64,000 bases of DNA from NCBI GenBank assembly GCA_024742765.1, contig JANSXT010000003.1:1-64000 (forward strand), given 5' to 3'. Positions 1 to 9,202 of this stretch are shown here, in pieces. The stretch is from Phyllobacteriaceae bacterium. Its GTDB lineage: Bacteria > Pseudomonadota > Alphaproteobacteria > Rhizobiales > Rhizobiaceae. The notes under the pieces are model-generated. The model was not told where the DNA came from, did not search any database, and saw only the letters and a list, made by a program, of their open reading frames with translations. Position 1 is the first letter of the stretch. The number at the start of each line of letters is the position of its first letter. A program made the position numbers and the translations under genes.

Positions 1-13
1 AAAGGACAATGCC

Positions 14-685
14 ATGAGCGACAGCTACGTGCTCACGGCCGAGGCGCGCGACCGGGTCGGTAAGGGGTCCGCCCGGGCCATTCGGCGCCAAGGCAAAATT
101 CCAGCCGTGATCTACGGCGACAGCAAGCCCCCCATGACGGTCACCTTGCCGCGCAAGGACGTCTTCATGCAGATGCAGGCCGGCGGTTTCATGACCACGG
201 TCGGCGAGATCGATGTCGACGGCACCAAGCACAAGGTGCTGGCCAAGGACTATCAGCTCGATCCGGTCAGGGATGTCGTGCTGCACGTCGATTTCCTGCG
301 CATCTCGGCCAAGACGACGGTGACGGTGAACATCCCCGTGCACTTCGAAAACGAGGAGATCTGCCCGGGCATCAAGCAGGGCGGCGTTCTGAACATTGTG
401 CGCCACGATGTCGAGGTGAACTGCCCGGCCGACTCGATCCCCGAGGCCTTCACCATCGATCTGGCCACCGCCGAAGTGGGCGACGCGCTGAAGATTTCCG
501 CCGTCACCCTGCCCGAAGGCGTCGAGCCGACCATCACCGACCGCGACTTCACCATCGCCACGATCGCCGCCCCCGGCGGCGGCGTTCAGGACGATGAGGA
601 TGCCGAGGCGGAGGTCGCGCCCGACGAGGTCGAGGCCACCGAGCAGAAGTCCGACGAAGACGGCGAGGACAAGGGCGAGGAATAA
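14..685 (+). CDS. rplY: 50S ribosomal protein L25/general stress protein Ctc
   Basis: This 223-residue protein binds 5S rRNA in the large ribosomal subunit. It has the two-domain Ctc/TL5 form: an N-terminal L25 beta-barrel (about residues 5-95, with [22 protein letters not shown] near the start of the family signature split over residues 14-35) and a C-terminal TL5 domain (about 100-190). The last 30 residues are a strongly acidic Asp/Glu tail, as in many alphaproteobacterial members. The start is supported by AAAGGA at 1-6. It is followed after 30 bp by pth, the usual pairing, probably one transcript. Confidence 0.96.
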   Translation: MSDSYVLTAEARDRVGKGSARAIRRQGKIPAVIYGDSKPPMTVTLPRKDVFMQMQAGGFMTTVGEIDVDGTKHKVLAKDYQLDPVRDVVLHVDFLRISAKTTVTVNIPVHFENEEICPGIKQGGVLNIVRHDVEVNCPADSIPEAFTIDLATAEVGDALKISAVTLPEGVEPTITDRDFTIATIAAPGGGVQDDEDAEAEVAPDEVEATEQKSDEDGEDKGEE

Positions 686-715
686 GCCCTCGTCCCGACA
701 GGCGGAGCGGCCGGC

Positions 716-1471
716 ATGCAGATCATCGCAGGTCTTGGCAATCCCGGCCCCCGCTACGCCGAAAACCGGCACAATATCGGCTTCATGGCGGCGGACGCGA
801 TCGTTCGCCGCCATTCCTCGTTCGGCCCCTGGCAGAAAAAGTGGAACGCCGAGATCGCCGAGGGCCGCATCGGCACCGACAAAGTGCTCATCATCAAGCC
901 GCAGACCTTCATGAACCTCTCCGGCCAGTCGGTCGGCGAGGCCATGCGTTTCTACAAGCTCGGCCCCGACGCGCTGACCGTCCTTTATGACGAACTGGAC
1001 ATTGCGCCCGGCAAGGTGCGGATCAAGCGCGGCGGCGGCTCGGGCGGCCACAATGGCATCAAGTCGCTTGATGCCCACGTCGGCAAGGACTATCGCCGCG
1101 TGCGCCTGGGCATCGGCCATCCCGGCGACAAGGCGCGGGTGCAGGCCCATGTGCTCGGCGATTTCGCCAAGGCCGATCAGGACTGGCTAGACCCGCTGCT
1201 CGACGCGCTGGCCGACAATGCCGACCTGCTCGTCGCGGGTGACGAATCGGGTCTCATGAACAGGCTGGCGCTGGCCGTCGGCGACAAGGCGAAGGGCGCG
1301 ACCGGCGCCGCGCCCGCCAAGACGCCGGCCACCAAGAGTCAGCCCGGCAAATCACCGCCCAAGCCTGCCGCCAAACCCCAGAGCCATATCCGCCAGGCAC
1401 GGCAGGCCAAACCCGACGCCAAGCCGACCGGCCCGATGGCGGAGATGTTGAAGAAGTTGTTGGGGAAATAG
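716..1471 (+). CDS. pth: Peptidyl-tRNA hydrolase
   Basis: Cytosolic enzyme that hydrolyses the ester bond of peptidyl-tRNAs dropped from stalled ribosomes, recycling tRNA. The N-terminal motif [10 protein letters not shown] is followed by catalytic His19 (ENRHNIGF); Asn67 (FMNLSG), Asp92 (YDELD) and the GGHNGIKS loop are all present. The core ends near residue 190. The remaining 60 residues form an Ala/Pro/Lys-rich low-complexity tail not found in the E. coli enzyme but common in alphaproteobacteria. It lies 30 bp after rplY and ends just before a strong hairpin terminator. Confidence 0.97.
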   Translation: MQIIAGLGNPGPRYAENRHNIGFMAADAIVRRHSSFGPWQKKWNAEIAEGRIGTDKVLIIKPQTFMNLSGQSVGEAMRFYKLGPDALTVLYDELDIAPGKVRIKRGGGSGGHNGIKSLDAHVGKDYRRVRLGIGHPGDKARVQAHVLGDFAKADQDWLDPLLDALADNADLLVAGDESGLMNRLALAVGDKAKGATGAAPAKTPATKSQPGKSPPKPAAKPQSHIRQARQAKPDAKPTGPMAEMLKKLLGK

Positions 1472-1497
1472 GGGGGGCGAAAGGCAGCAATGCGAAC

Positions 1498-1539
1498 AAA
1501 GCGGACGTTTGGCCGCTTGCAAGCGAATGTCCGCTTTTT
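1498..1539 (+). terminator. Rho-independent terminator after pth (probably bidirectional)
   Basis: AAAGCGGAC (1498-1506) pairs perfectly with GTCCGCTTT (1529-1537), with an inner GCTTGCAAGC hairpin in the loop. The A-run on one side and T-run on the other let it work for pth on the plus strand and for the converging SDR gene on the minus strand. Confidence 0.85.
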
Positions 1540-1552
1540 GGTGGTGTCGCGT

Positions 1553-2269
1553 CTAGCTCGCGACTGATAAATGGCGGCCCCCATCAACAGGAATGATTGC
1601 TCCCGTGACGATGGGTGTCTGCATCAGAGATACTGCGAAACGCCCGAACTCGATTGGCTCCACGATGCGCCCAATCATCGTTCGATCCGCTTCGGCGCGG
1701 CGTAGTTCATCTCTGTCTTCATCAGACATATCTGCCCATAAATCAGAGTCGATGAAGCCCGGGCGCACAACATTGCATCTAATCGGTGCCAACGAGACTG
1801 CCGCGACTTGGGCCATGGCTTCCATAGCCTTGAACGCCGTGTGAACGTGGCCAGCCTTGTCGTCGATGATCTGAGAATAGCCGCCTGTGATGAGCGTTAC
1901 CGATCCATCCTGATCCATTTGATCCTTGGCATGCCAGATACATCGATGGGTGCCCCAGACTTTGCCTTGCATGAAGCGTTCGGCTTCGCCGGGGGGAGTT
2001 TCGCTGAAACCAGAGCGCCCAACCGCGCCTGCTGTCATCATCAAATGGGTGAACCGGCCGACCCGCGTGAAGAAATCGAAGACACTGGTTTCGTCGTAGA
2101 TGTCAATTGGCTCGCCTCTGCAGCCCAGCTCTTCCGCAGCTTGGTCTGCTTTGGCCTTGGATCGCGATGTAACGACGACGTCAGCGCCAAGTTCCAGAGC
2201 TGCTTGTGCAACGCCACGACCCATGCCGCCCGATCCACCGATGCAAATTACTGTCTTGCCGTTCATCAT
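1553..2269 (-). CDS. Atypical short-chain dehydrogenase/reductase family protein
   Basis: A 238-residue Rossmann-fold protein. The N-terminal cofactor loop is GGSGGMG (about residues 11-17) and the C-terminal end carries VRPGFIDSDL and the usual PVDGG near the end. Reading by eye, the catalytic tetrad is altered: the YxxxK motif is HTAFK (His143, Lys147), the Ser position 13 residues before it is Gly130, and the conserved NAG is TAG (79-81). It may be a divergent reductase with another proton donor, or a non-catalytic member. It stands alone, convergent with pth, and its codon use is less GC-extreme than its neighbours. The substrate cannot be inferred. Confidence 0.85.
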   Translation of the reverse strand: MMNGKTVICIGGSGGMGRGVAQAALELGADVVVTSRSKAKADQAAEELGCRGEPIDIYDETSVFDFFTRVGRFTHLMMTAGAVGRSGFSETPPGEAERFMQGKVWGTHRCIWHAKDQMDQDGSVTLITGGYSQIIDDKAGHVHTAFKAMEAMAQVAAVSLAPIRCNVVRPGFIDSDLWADMSDEDRDELRRAEADRTMIGRIVEPIEFGRFAVSLMQTPIVTGAIIPVDGGRHLSVAS

Positions 2270-2650
2270 ATTGGTTACTTCCTTGTTTGCAGCGAAAATA
2301 TAGCAGCAAGGACCCGGATTTAAGAGGTGCCAAGCGGACGTTGGCGTTGCCTGCCGCGTTCGGTCACCTTGGGCTCAAAGCCGCCATCGCCCCGACTGGC
2401 CACCCGCCTCCCCTTATGTCCACTGCCCAGGCGACGCACACGCCTGCCGCACCTTGTCGATGAACCGGGCTGCGTCAAACACCGACGTTATCACGGACGT
2501 GCGGATAGCGGTCGGTGGCGTGTTCTGAGCGCTCGGACCGCTATCCCTCCCCGCGTCAACGTCGGGTTTGGCCCCGTTGGCCGGCAGCAGTCGCGCAGCG
2601 AATGCCGTGAGGCAAGGATCCATTCCGTTCGGTCGAAGACGCACTTTCTC

Positions 2651-2751
2651 CGTCATTCCGGGACGGCGCAGCCGAACCCGGAATCCAGAGCCGAGGCGTC
2701 GACCATCACGCAACTGGATTCCGGATCATGCTGCGCATGTCCGGAATGACG
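2651..2751. repeat. Palindromic intergenic repeat, copy 1
   Basis: Begins CGTCATTCCGGGA and ends TCCGGAATGACG, giving a long inverted repeat with inner arms. It shares the segment CAGAGCCGAGGCG(T/C)CGACCATCACGC and the GGATTCCGGATCA segment with copy 3. It is a dispersed palindromic repeat of the kind common between alphaproteobacterial genes. Confidence 0.8.
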
Positions 2752-3230
2752 TGGATGAAACGCCCCGCCCCCCTTGAGGGGGAGGTGGGTGCGAGGCCAA
2801 AAAACTTATCCAACCGCCTTTTCCCTCCCCCATACTCCTTTCACCGCGCCCTTCGGAACGTCGGATGGCCACCACCAACGGCGGGCGCGGCGGTGGACCG
2901 GTTGGGTGAGGCGTGGTCGACCCTTGGTCGGCCGGAAGCCAACGATTTGGCTTTCGGAACGACGAACGCCCGAAGCGCAAGCGGAGGGCCGGGGTCGCAC
3001 ATGGTAGCCTTACCTGGGTGATGAGCCCCCAAACCGGTGCGGAATGAAGGGGTGCGGTGTCCGTCCGCGCCTGTCCCCGGCCAGACCCGGCCGGCGGTCA
3101 GGATCGGACGGGGCCAGAGGATAGTTTCATCGCGTCGCGGGTCTGCGGTGGATAAAACCGGTCCCAAGGCCACGGCAGGGCGTGAGCCTCGCGCCGGCGC
3201 CGCACATGACGATCACCGCAAGCCCACCGG

Positions 3231-3291
3231 ACGGGCGGTTTGGCGACCGCAACATTAGAAACTTCGGATCGCGGCTCACCAAACCGCCCGT
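3231..3291. other. Strong hairpin, possible terminator of an unidentified transcript
   Basis: ACGGGCGGTTTGG (3231-3243) pairs perfectly with CCAAACCGCCCGT (3279-3291), extended inside by CCGC/GCGG. It is followed by TTGTTCTGGATTTTC, a weak T-rich tail. No gene ends nearby, so it may end a non-coding RNA or be a repeat remnant. Confidence 0.45.
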
Positions 3292-3350
3292 TGTTCTGGA
3301 TTTTCAATAAACCGGCCTTGATGATGGGGCGCGGTATCAATCAAGCGCGC

Positions 3351-3429
3351 CGTCATCCCGGAACTTGATTCCGGGATCCATGGTCCGGCTCGGCGCTGCT
3401 GGATTCCGGAACCAAGTTCCGGAATGACG
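3351..3429. repeat. Palindromic intergenic repeat, copy 2
   Basis: Starts CGTCATCCCGGAACTTGATT and ends CAAGTTCCGGAATGACG, a near-perfect inverted repeat with a GGATCC-containing centre. It is related to copies 1 and 3 through the outer CGTCAT/ATGACG arms and the GGATTCCGG blocks. Confidence 0.8.
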
Positions 3430-3573
3430 TCAAGGGCGACCAACAAGCGCGGCCAAAAGGAGCCAAATCGAGGGCCTCGCGCCAGCGCGACGCTTAAGGG
3501 CGGGCCGAGAGGGTCGGCCTTGCGACCTTCGCCGGGCCAAAAGAAAGGAACACCCGATGCCAACCCCACACGC

Positions 3574-3668
3574 CGTCATCCTCGGCCTCCGAGCCGAGGA
3601 TCCAGAGCCGAGGCGCCGACCATCACGCGACTGGATTCCGGATCAGGCTCCGCCTGTCCGGAATGACG
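3574..3668. repeat. Palindromic intergenic repeat, copy 3
   Basis: Starts CGTCATCCTCGG and ends TCCGGAATGACG. The internal block from GATCCAGAGCCGAGGCG to TCCGGAATGACG closely matches copy 1, so the two are recent duplicates of one family. Confidence 0.8.
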
Positions 3669-3808
3669 CCGAACGTATGGACTCGGAAGGCGTACATGTG
3701 GCGCTCGAAGTGAAACAAGGCGCGTGCGGTGACGCAACCGCCCACCCCCTTGACCCCTCACCCCGCTTGCCCGAAAAGCCGGGCGACAAATGCGAAGGAC
3801 TAATCCAA

Positions 3809-4912
3809 ATGGGTTTCAAATGCGGCATTGTCGGCCTGCCCAATGTCGGCAAGTCGACCCTCTTCAATGCGCTGACCAAGACCGCCGCTGCGCAGGCGGC
3901 CAACTACCCGTTCTGCACGATCGAGCCGAACACGGGCGAAGTGGCCGTGCCCGATCCGCGCCTGTCGCAGATCGCCGAAATCGCCGCCTCCAGGGAAATC
4001 GTGCCGACGCGCATCTCGTTTGTCGACATTGCCGGTCTGGTGCGCGGCGCTTCGAAGGGCGAAGGGCTCGGCAACCAGTTCCTCGCCAACATTCGCGAGG
4101 TGGACGCGATTGTCCATGTGCTGCGCTGCTTCGAGGACGATGACGTCACCCATGTGGAGGGCCGTATCGATCCGGTCGCCGATGCCGAGACGGTCGAAAC
4201 CGAATTGATGCTGTCAGACCTTGAAAGCCTTGAGCGCCGCATCGCCGGGGTGCGCAAGAAGGCGACCGGCAAGGACAAGGAGGCGCTCACAATCCTGCCG
4301 ATGATGGAACAGGCGCTCGAACTGCTGCAGGACTCAAAGCCCGCGCGGCTGTTGCTCGATGGCATTGCGGCGGAGGATCTGGCCATCCTCAAGGGGCTAA
4401 ACCTTCTGACCTCCAAGCCGGTGCTCTACGTGTGCAATGTCGCCGAGGACGAGGCAGCCACCGGCAACGCCCATTCGGCGGCGGTTGAGACGATGGCCGC
4501 CGAACAGGGCGCGTCGACCGTCACCATCTCGGCGGCGATCGAGGCGGAAATCGCACAACTCGATGGCGAGGAAGCCGCCGAGTTCCTCGACACGCTCGGC
4601 CTTGAGGAAGCCGGCCTCGACCGGCTGATCCGGCAGGGCTATGCCCTGCTCGACCTGATCACCTTCTTTACCGCCGGGCCGAAGGAATCGCGCGCCTGGA
4701 CCGTCAAAAAGGGCGCGCGCGCGCCGCAGGCCGCCGGCGAAATCCACACCGACTTCGAAAAGGGCTTCATCCGCGCCCAGACGATTGCCTTCGAAGACTA
4801 TGTCGGCCTTGGCGGCGAAACGGCCGCGAAAGAGGCCGGCAAGGCGCGCGATGAGGGCAAGGAGTATGTGGTGCAGGACGGCGACGTGATGCTGTTCAAG
4901 TTCAACGTGTAA
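3809..4912 (+). CDS. ychF: Redox-regulated ATPase/GTP-binding protein YchF
   Basis: Cytosolic Obg-family P-loop protein that binds ATP in preference to GTP and associates with ribosomes. The G1 motif GLPNVGKS lies at residues 9-16 and the switch segment [20 protein letters not shown] follows. A TGS domain forms the C-terminus, ending VMLFKFNV. The open frame extends upstream to 3557, but that extension translates a palindromic repeat. ATG 3809 gives 367 residues, the family length, and has AAGGA at 3795-3799. Confidence 0.96.
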   Translation: MGFKCGIVGLPNVGKSTLFNALTKTAAAQAANYPFCTIEPNTGEVAVPDPRLSQIAEIAASREIVPTRISFVDIAGLVRGASKGEGLGNQFLANIREVDAIVHVLRCFEDDDVTHVEGRIDPVADAETVETELMLSDLESLERRIAGVRKKATGKDKEALTILPMMEQALELLQDSKPARLLLDGIAAEDLAILKGLNLLTSKPVLYVCNVAEDEAATGNAHSAAVETMAAEQGASTVTISAAIEAEIAQLDGEEAAEFLDTLGLEEAGLDRLIRQGYALLDLITFFTAGPKESRAWTVKKGARAPQAAGEIHTDFEKGFIRAQTIAFEDYVGLGGETAAKEAGKARDEGKEYVVQDGDVMLFKFNV

Positions 4913-4973
4913 ACCACAGCTCACGACACAGTGACGCCCGCCATGGCAACAAAGGCGCTAGGCTCACCGGGCC

Positions 4974-5630
4974 ATGATGACCCAGACCCATTTTCTGGTC
5001 GCCGCCGCGCTGTTCTGCCGGCCCGACCGTCCGGCGCGCCAGAACGCGGCCGTGCTCGCCGGTGCATTTGCGCCGGACGCGGCAATCTATGGGCTCTATG
5101 TCTGGTCGAAGATCGTCGGCATTCCGGAGCGGCGCCTGTGGGACGAGGTCTATTTCTCAGAGCCCATGACGACACTGACGGCAATCGGCAACTCGGCGCC
5201 GCTCTATGCGCTGATCGCCATCATCGGCATCGCACTCGTGCGGCCGGCTTCGGTCGAGCTGGCCGGCCCGCATGGCACAGTGCCCATGGGCTTTGCCCGT
5301 TTCACCGCGCCCGCCACCACCAACATCGCGCTCCTGTTCGCGCTTGGCGCGCTCACCCATCTGGCCGGTGATTTTCCCGTGCATGCAAGCGACGCGCATC
5401 CGCATTTCTGGCCGCTGACCGGTTGGCGGTTCGTCTCGCCGGTCAGCTATTGGGATCCCGACCATTTCGGCAGGCTGTTTTCGCTCGCCGAAGCCGTGCT
5501 CGGTGTCGCGCTTTCGGTGGTCCTGTTCCGAAGGTTCAGGACGCTTTGGGTGCGCGGCCTGACACTGATCCTTCTGACCGCCTATCTGGCCGTGCCGGCC
5601 TATTTCATCTTCATGCTGGGTGGCGTCTGA
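4974..5630 (+). CDS. Small integral membrane protein of unknown function (HxxxD-type, YdjM-like)
   Basis: A 218-residue membrane protein. It opens with THFLVAAALF and AGAFAPDA (His and Asp in the first helices) and later has ALTHLAGDFPVH, DAHPHFWPLTGW and PVSYWDPDHFG. The spaced His/Asp residues resemble membrane-bound metal-dependent hydrolases of the YdjM type. Related alphaproteobacterial proteins are, from memory, often labelled cobalamin biosynthesis CobQ, which the sequence does not support. Four or five hydrophobic segments are visible. It converges on apt with a 19-bp gap. Confidence 0.75.
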   Translation: MMTQTHFLVAAALFCRPDRPARQNAAVLAGAFAPDAAIYGLYVWSKIVGIPERRLWDEVYFSEPMTTLTAIGNSAPLYALIAIIGIALVRPASVELAGPHGTVPMGFARFTAPATTNIALLFALGALTHLAGDFPVHASDAHPHFWPLTGWRFVSPVSYWDPDHFGRLFSLAEAVLGVALSVVLFRRFRTLWVRGLTLILLTAYLAVPAYFIFMLGGV

Positions 5631-5649
5631 GGCGTAAATGCGTGGCGGC

Positions 5650-6189
<540 letters not shown>

Positions 6190-6247
6190 CGTCAGGGTCC
6201 CGGCACAGAGCAAACGCGCCCTTGATAGACAGAGCCCGCCCAAACGG

Positions 6248-6278
6248 CAAAGAAAAAGGGCGCCACCGGGGCGCCCTT
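6248..6278 (-). terminator. Rho-independent terminator of the petABC operon
   Basis: AAGGGCGCC (6256-6264) pairs with GGCGCCCTT (6270-6278) around a 5-nt loop. On the minus strand the stem is followed by TTTTTCTTT. It lies about 30 bp after the petC stop. Confidence 0.88.
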
Positions 6279-6305
6279 GTCCACTCTTGCCGTTATGGCT
6301 GCCTG

Positions 6306-7154
6306 TCAGTGCTCGACCCGTGACCAGACCTGCTTCTTGGACAGGTAAAGGAGCGCGGCGAAAATCAAAAGGAACACCATCACGCGGAAACCGAGCTGCT
6401 TGCGCTCGTCCATGTGCGGTTCGGCCGTCCACATCAGGAATGCCGAGACGTCCTTGGCCATGTTGGAGACGGTGGCCTCGGTGCCGTCATCGAACTCGTG
6501 CATGTCCTCGAACAACGGCGGCGCCATCGCAAGCGCGGTGCCGCTGGCGAAATAAGGGTTGTACCAAAGACCCTCGGGCACCGACACGTCTTCGGGCACC
6601 TCATCCTTGTAGCCGGTCAGCAGCGAATAGATGTAGTCCGGCCCGTTTTCCGCATAGTTGCGGAACGGGTCGATCACAAAGGCCGGAAAGCCCCGGATCG
6701 GCGCACGCGCCTTGGCCATCAGCGACAGGTCCGGCGGGTAGGCGCCGCCATTGGCCGCCCGCGCGGCTTCCTGGTTGGGGAACGGCGAAGGGAACGCATC
6801 GGCGGCCGTCGCCGGGCGGAAGAACATGTCGCCGAAATCGTCCGGGCCGTCCTCGACTTCATAATTGGCCGCAAACGCTTTGATCTGGTCGTCCGAATAG
6901 CCAAGGTCGGCCAGATTGCGGAAGTTGATGCGGCTCAGCGCATGGCAGGCCGAACAGTTCTCCGCATAGATCTTCAGGCCACGCTGAAGCTGCGCCTGAT
7001 CGTACATGCCGAACGGCCCCGCGAACGACCAGTCCTGTTCGCGCGGCTTGTTCTTGGGATAGGCGCTGGCAGCCCAGGCCCCGGTTGCCATCACCGTGAC
7101 GGCGATGGCGGCGGCTCCGAGTTTCACAACAAGGTTTTTCATCATCGGTTCCAT
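6306..7154 (-). CDS. petC: Cytochrome c1 subunit of the cytochrome bc1 complex
   Basis: Membrane-anchored haem protein that passes electrons from the Rieske centre to soluble cytochrome c. It has an N-terminal signal peptide (after [15 protein letters not shown]), the haem site CSACH, the axial Met region ALAMAPPL, and one C-terminal anchor helix ([15 protein letters not shown]). Possible starts are ATG 7154, 7145 and 7142; GGAA just upstream of 7145 makes the MMKNL start attractive. The frame is open far upstream, but that overlaps petB. It is the last gene of the petA-petB-petC operon, 17 bp after petB. Confidence 0.96.
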   Translation of the reverse strand: MEPMMKNLVVKLGAAAIAVTVMATGAWAASAYPKNKPREQDWSFAGPFGMYDQAQLQRGLKIYAENCSACHALSRINFRNLADLGYSDDQIKAFAANYEVEDGPDDFGDMFFRPATAADAFPSPFPNQEAARAANGGAYPPDLSLMAKARAPIRGFPAFVIDPFRNYAENGPDYIYSLLTGYKDEVPEDVSVPEGLWYNPYFASGTALAMAPPLFEDMHEFDDGTEATVSNMAKDVSAFLMWTAEPHMDERKQLGFRVMVFLLIFAALLYLSKKQVWSRVEH

Positions 7155-7171
7155 TGTCTGTTCGGGGCCAG

Positions 7172-8485
7172 TCAGGATTTGTCGGCCGATGCTGTCGCAT
7201 CGCCCAATTGCGGTGATCCGCCGCCGCTTCCGGCCGATCGCTCGAGCACGGCTTCGGTGATCGAATTGGGCACGCGGCGCGGTTTCTCGACCAGGCCCAG
7301 CACCGGCATCACCACCAGGAAGAAGCCGAAATAGATTGCCGTCGAGAGCTGGGCGAGCGCCACATAGACGCCCTCCGCCGGCTGCGAGCCGAGCCAGCCC
7401 AGGAACACCGAGTTGATGACGAAGACCCAGAAGAACAGCTTGAACCAGGGCCGGTAGACCGCTGAGCGAACCTTGGACGTATCGAGCCACGGCACGATGA
7501 ACAGGACCGCGATTGAGCCGAACATGGCGATCACGCCGCCCAGCTTGGCGCTGATCGGGCCGATGTCGAAGGTGATGGCACGCAGGATCGCGTAGAACGG
7601 CAGGAAGTACCATTCGGGCACGATGTGCGCCGGTGTCACCATCGGATCGGCCGGGATGTAATTGTCCGCATGGCCCAGGAAGTTGGGCATGTAGAAGACG
7701 AAATAGGCATAGACCGCCAGGAACACGATCAGCGCGAACGCGTCCTTGATCGTCGCATAGGGCGTGAACGGCACCGTGTCGGTCTTCGACTTCACCTCGA
7801 TGCCGGTCGGGTTGGTCTGCCCCGTCACATGCAGCGCCCAGACGTGCAGGATGACGACGCCGGCAATCATGAACGGCAGCAGATAGTGCAGCGAGAAGAA
7901 CCGGTTCAGCGTCGGGTCGCCAACCGCGAACCCGCCAAGCAGCAGTTCCTGGATCGGCACGCCGATGACCGGAAACGCCGTGAAGAAGCCGGTGATCACG
8001 GTCGCGCCCCAGAAGGACATCTGGCCCCAGGGCAGAACGTAGCCCATGAAGGCGGTGGCCATCATCAGGAGGTAAATGATGCAGCCCAGGATCCACAAAA
8101 GCTCGCGCGGCGCCTTATAGGAGCCGTAATAGAGCCCGCGGAAAATGTGCAGATAGACGGCTAGGAAGAAGAAGTGCGCGCCGTTCTGGTGCATGTAGCG
8201 CATCAGCCAGCCCGAATTCACATCGCGCATGATGTGCTCGACGCTGTCGAACGCTTTGGTCGCGTCCGGCACATAGTGCATGGCAAGCACCACGCCGGTC
8301 AGGATCTGGATGACGAGGAAGATCGAGAGAATGCCGCCGAACGTATAGGCATAGTTGAGGTTGCGCGGCACCGGATAGGCCACGAAACTGTCATACATCA
8401 GCCGCGGCAGCGGCATGCGTGCGTCGATCCATTTTCCGACGCCGGTCGTCGGCGTGTAGGTGCCGTGATGCTCGAGTTTGCTCAT
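7172..8485 (-). CDS. petB: Cytochrome b subunit of the cytochrome bc1 complex
   Basis: Membrane subunit carrying both b haems and the quinol oxidation and reduction sites. The 437-residue protein has eight hydrophobic helices, the haem-ligating His pairs in helices B and D ([43 protein letters not shown]), and the Qo-site motif [14 protein letters not shown]. It contains the fused cytochrome b6 and subunit IV parts typical of proteobacteria. It starts 11 bp after the petA stop, with translation probably coupled. Confidence 0.97.
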   Translation of the reverse strand: MSKLEHHGTYTPTTGVGKWIDARMPLPRLMYDSFVAYPVPRNLNYAYTFGGILSIFLVIQILTGVVLAMHYVPDATKAFDSVEHIMRDVNSGWLMRYMHQNGAHFFFLAVYLHIFRGLYYGSYKAPRELLWILGCIIYLLMMATAFMGYVLPWGQMSFWGATVITGFFTAFPVIGVPIQELLLGGFAVGDPTLNRFFSLHYLLPFMIAGVVILHVWALHVTGQTNPTGIEVKSKTDTVPFTPYATIKDAFALIVFLAVYAYFVFYMPNFLGHADNYIPADPMVTPAHIVPEWYFLPFYAILRAITFDIGPISAKLGGVIAMFGSIAVLFIVPWLDTSKVRSAVYRPWFKLFFWVFVINSVFLGWLGSQPAEGVYVALAQLSTAIYFGFFLVVMPVLGLVEKPRRVPNSITEAVLERSAGSGGGSPQLGDATASADKS

Positions 8486-8496
8486 CGCGCGGCCTC

Positions 8497-9060
8497 CTAG
8501 ACCTGGTCGGAGCCGACGATCAACGTCGACTCATCGGCAAAAACATAGGGCGGAAGCGGCAGATTGGTCGCCGCGGGGCCGCGCAGGATACGGCCGACCA
8601 TGTCGAACACCGAGCCATGGCACGGGCAGAACCAGCCCTCCGGCGCATTGTCGACCGTGTTCGGCACGCAACCCAGATGGGTGCAGGTGGCCGAGACGAT
8701 CACCCAATTGTTGGTGTCGGCGCCGTCGGGGCCGGCAATGCGCTCCGCGGCGGGCACATATTCCTTCATGTCGCCTTCGCCGAGCGTATCGGCGGCGGCG
8801 ATCTCATCGTCCAGCAATTGCCGGATGAAATAGGGCTTGGAACGCCAGGTGACGACGATCGTGCCGCCCGGCTCGATTGCGCTCAGATCAACTTCGATCG
8901 GCAGGCCGGCGGCGCGAACGGCAGCGTCGGGGCGCATCTGGTCGATGAACGGCCATGCGACCGCTGCGGCACCGACCGCGCCCATCATTCCCGTGGCCAC
9001 ATAGATGAAATCCCGACGGGTGGGCAGTTCGCCTTCCGGCTCCTGGGTCGCGTCTGTCAC
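8497..9060 (-). CDS. petA: Rieske iron-sulfur subunit of the cytochrome bc1 complex
   Basis: Ubiquinol-oxidising [2Fe-2S] subunit. A twin-arginine region ([11 protein letters not shown]) precedes a membrane helix, as expected for a Tat-inserted Rieske protein. Cluster ligands are Cys126 and His128 (CTHLGC) and Cys145 and His148 (CPCHG); Cys131 and Cys147 would form the disulfide. Translation starts at GTG 9060 behind AAGGA. It is the first gene of the minus-strand petABC operon. Confidence 0.97.
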   Translation of the reverse strand: MTDATQEPEGELPTRRDFIYVATGMMGAVGAAAVAWPFIDQMRPDAAVRAAGLPIEVDLSAIEPGGTIVVTWRSKPYFIRQLLDDEIAAADTLGEGDMKEYVPAAERIAGPDGADTNNWVIVSATCTHLGCVPNTVDNAPEGWFCPCHGSVFDMVGRILRGPAATNLPLPPYVFADESTLIVGSDQV

Positions 9061-9202
9061 GGCGACATCCTTTCCTTGCCAAAAATATTCGTCAAAAACT
9101 CAGGAATAGTGCACGTCCCCGAGCGCAATCCGGCGGGTTAATTATGCCGGGCCATTGGCATTGTCTACCCCAGACAAAGGCATGATGACACTGTGTCGCG
9201 CA

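Larger units (their letters stand above)
2270..3808. other. Long gene-free region with palindromic repeats
   Basis: About 1.5 kb between the SDR gene and ychF. Open frames here are short, overlap on both strands and match no protein family I recognise. The stretch holds three related CGTCAT...ATGACG palindromic repeats (listed separately) and a long hairpin at 3231-3291. The part from about 2990 to 3291 is rich in small inverted repeats and could be a structured RNA or a decayed repeat element; I cannot assign it. Confidence 0.6.

Noticed and set aside
3557-3808. N-terminal extension of ychF by 84 codons
   Set aside because: The extension translates a palindromic repeat and lacks homology; ATG 3809 has a ribosome binding site and gives the family length.
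7155-8096. Upstream continuation of the petC reading frame
   Set aside because: It runs through petB in another frame; the signal peptide and family start lie at 7142-7154.
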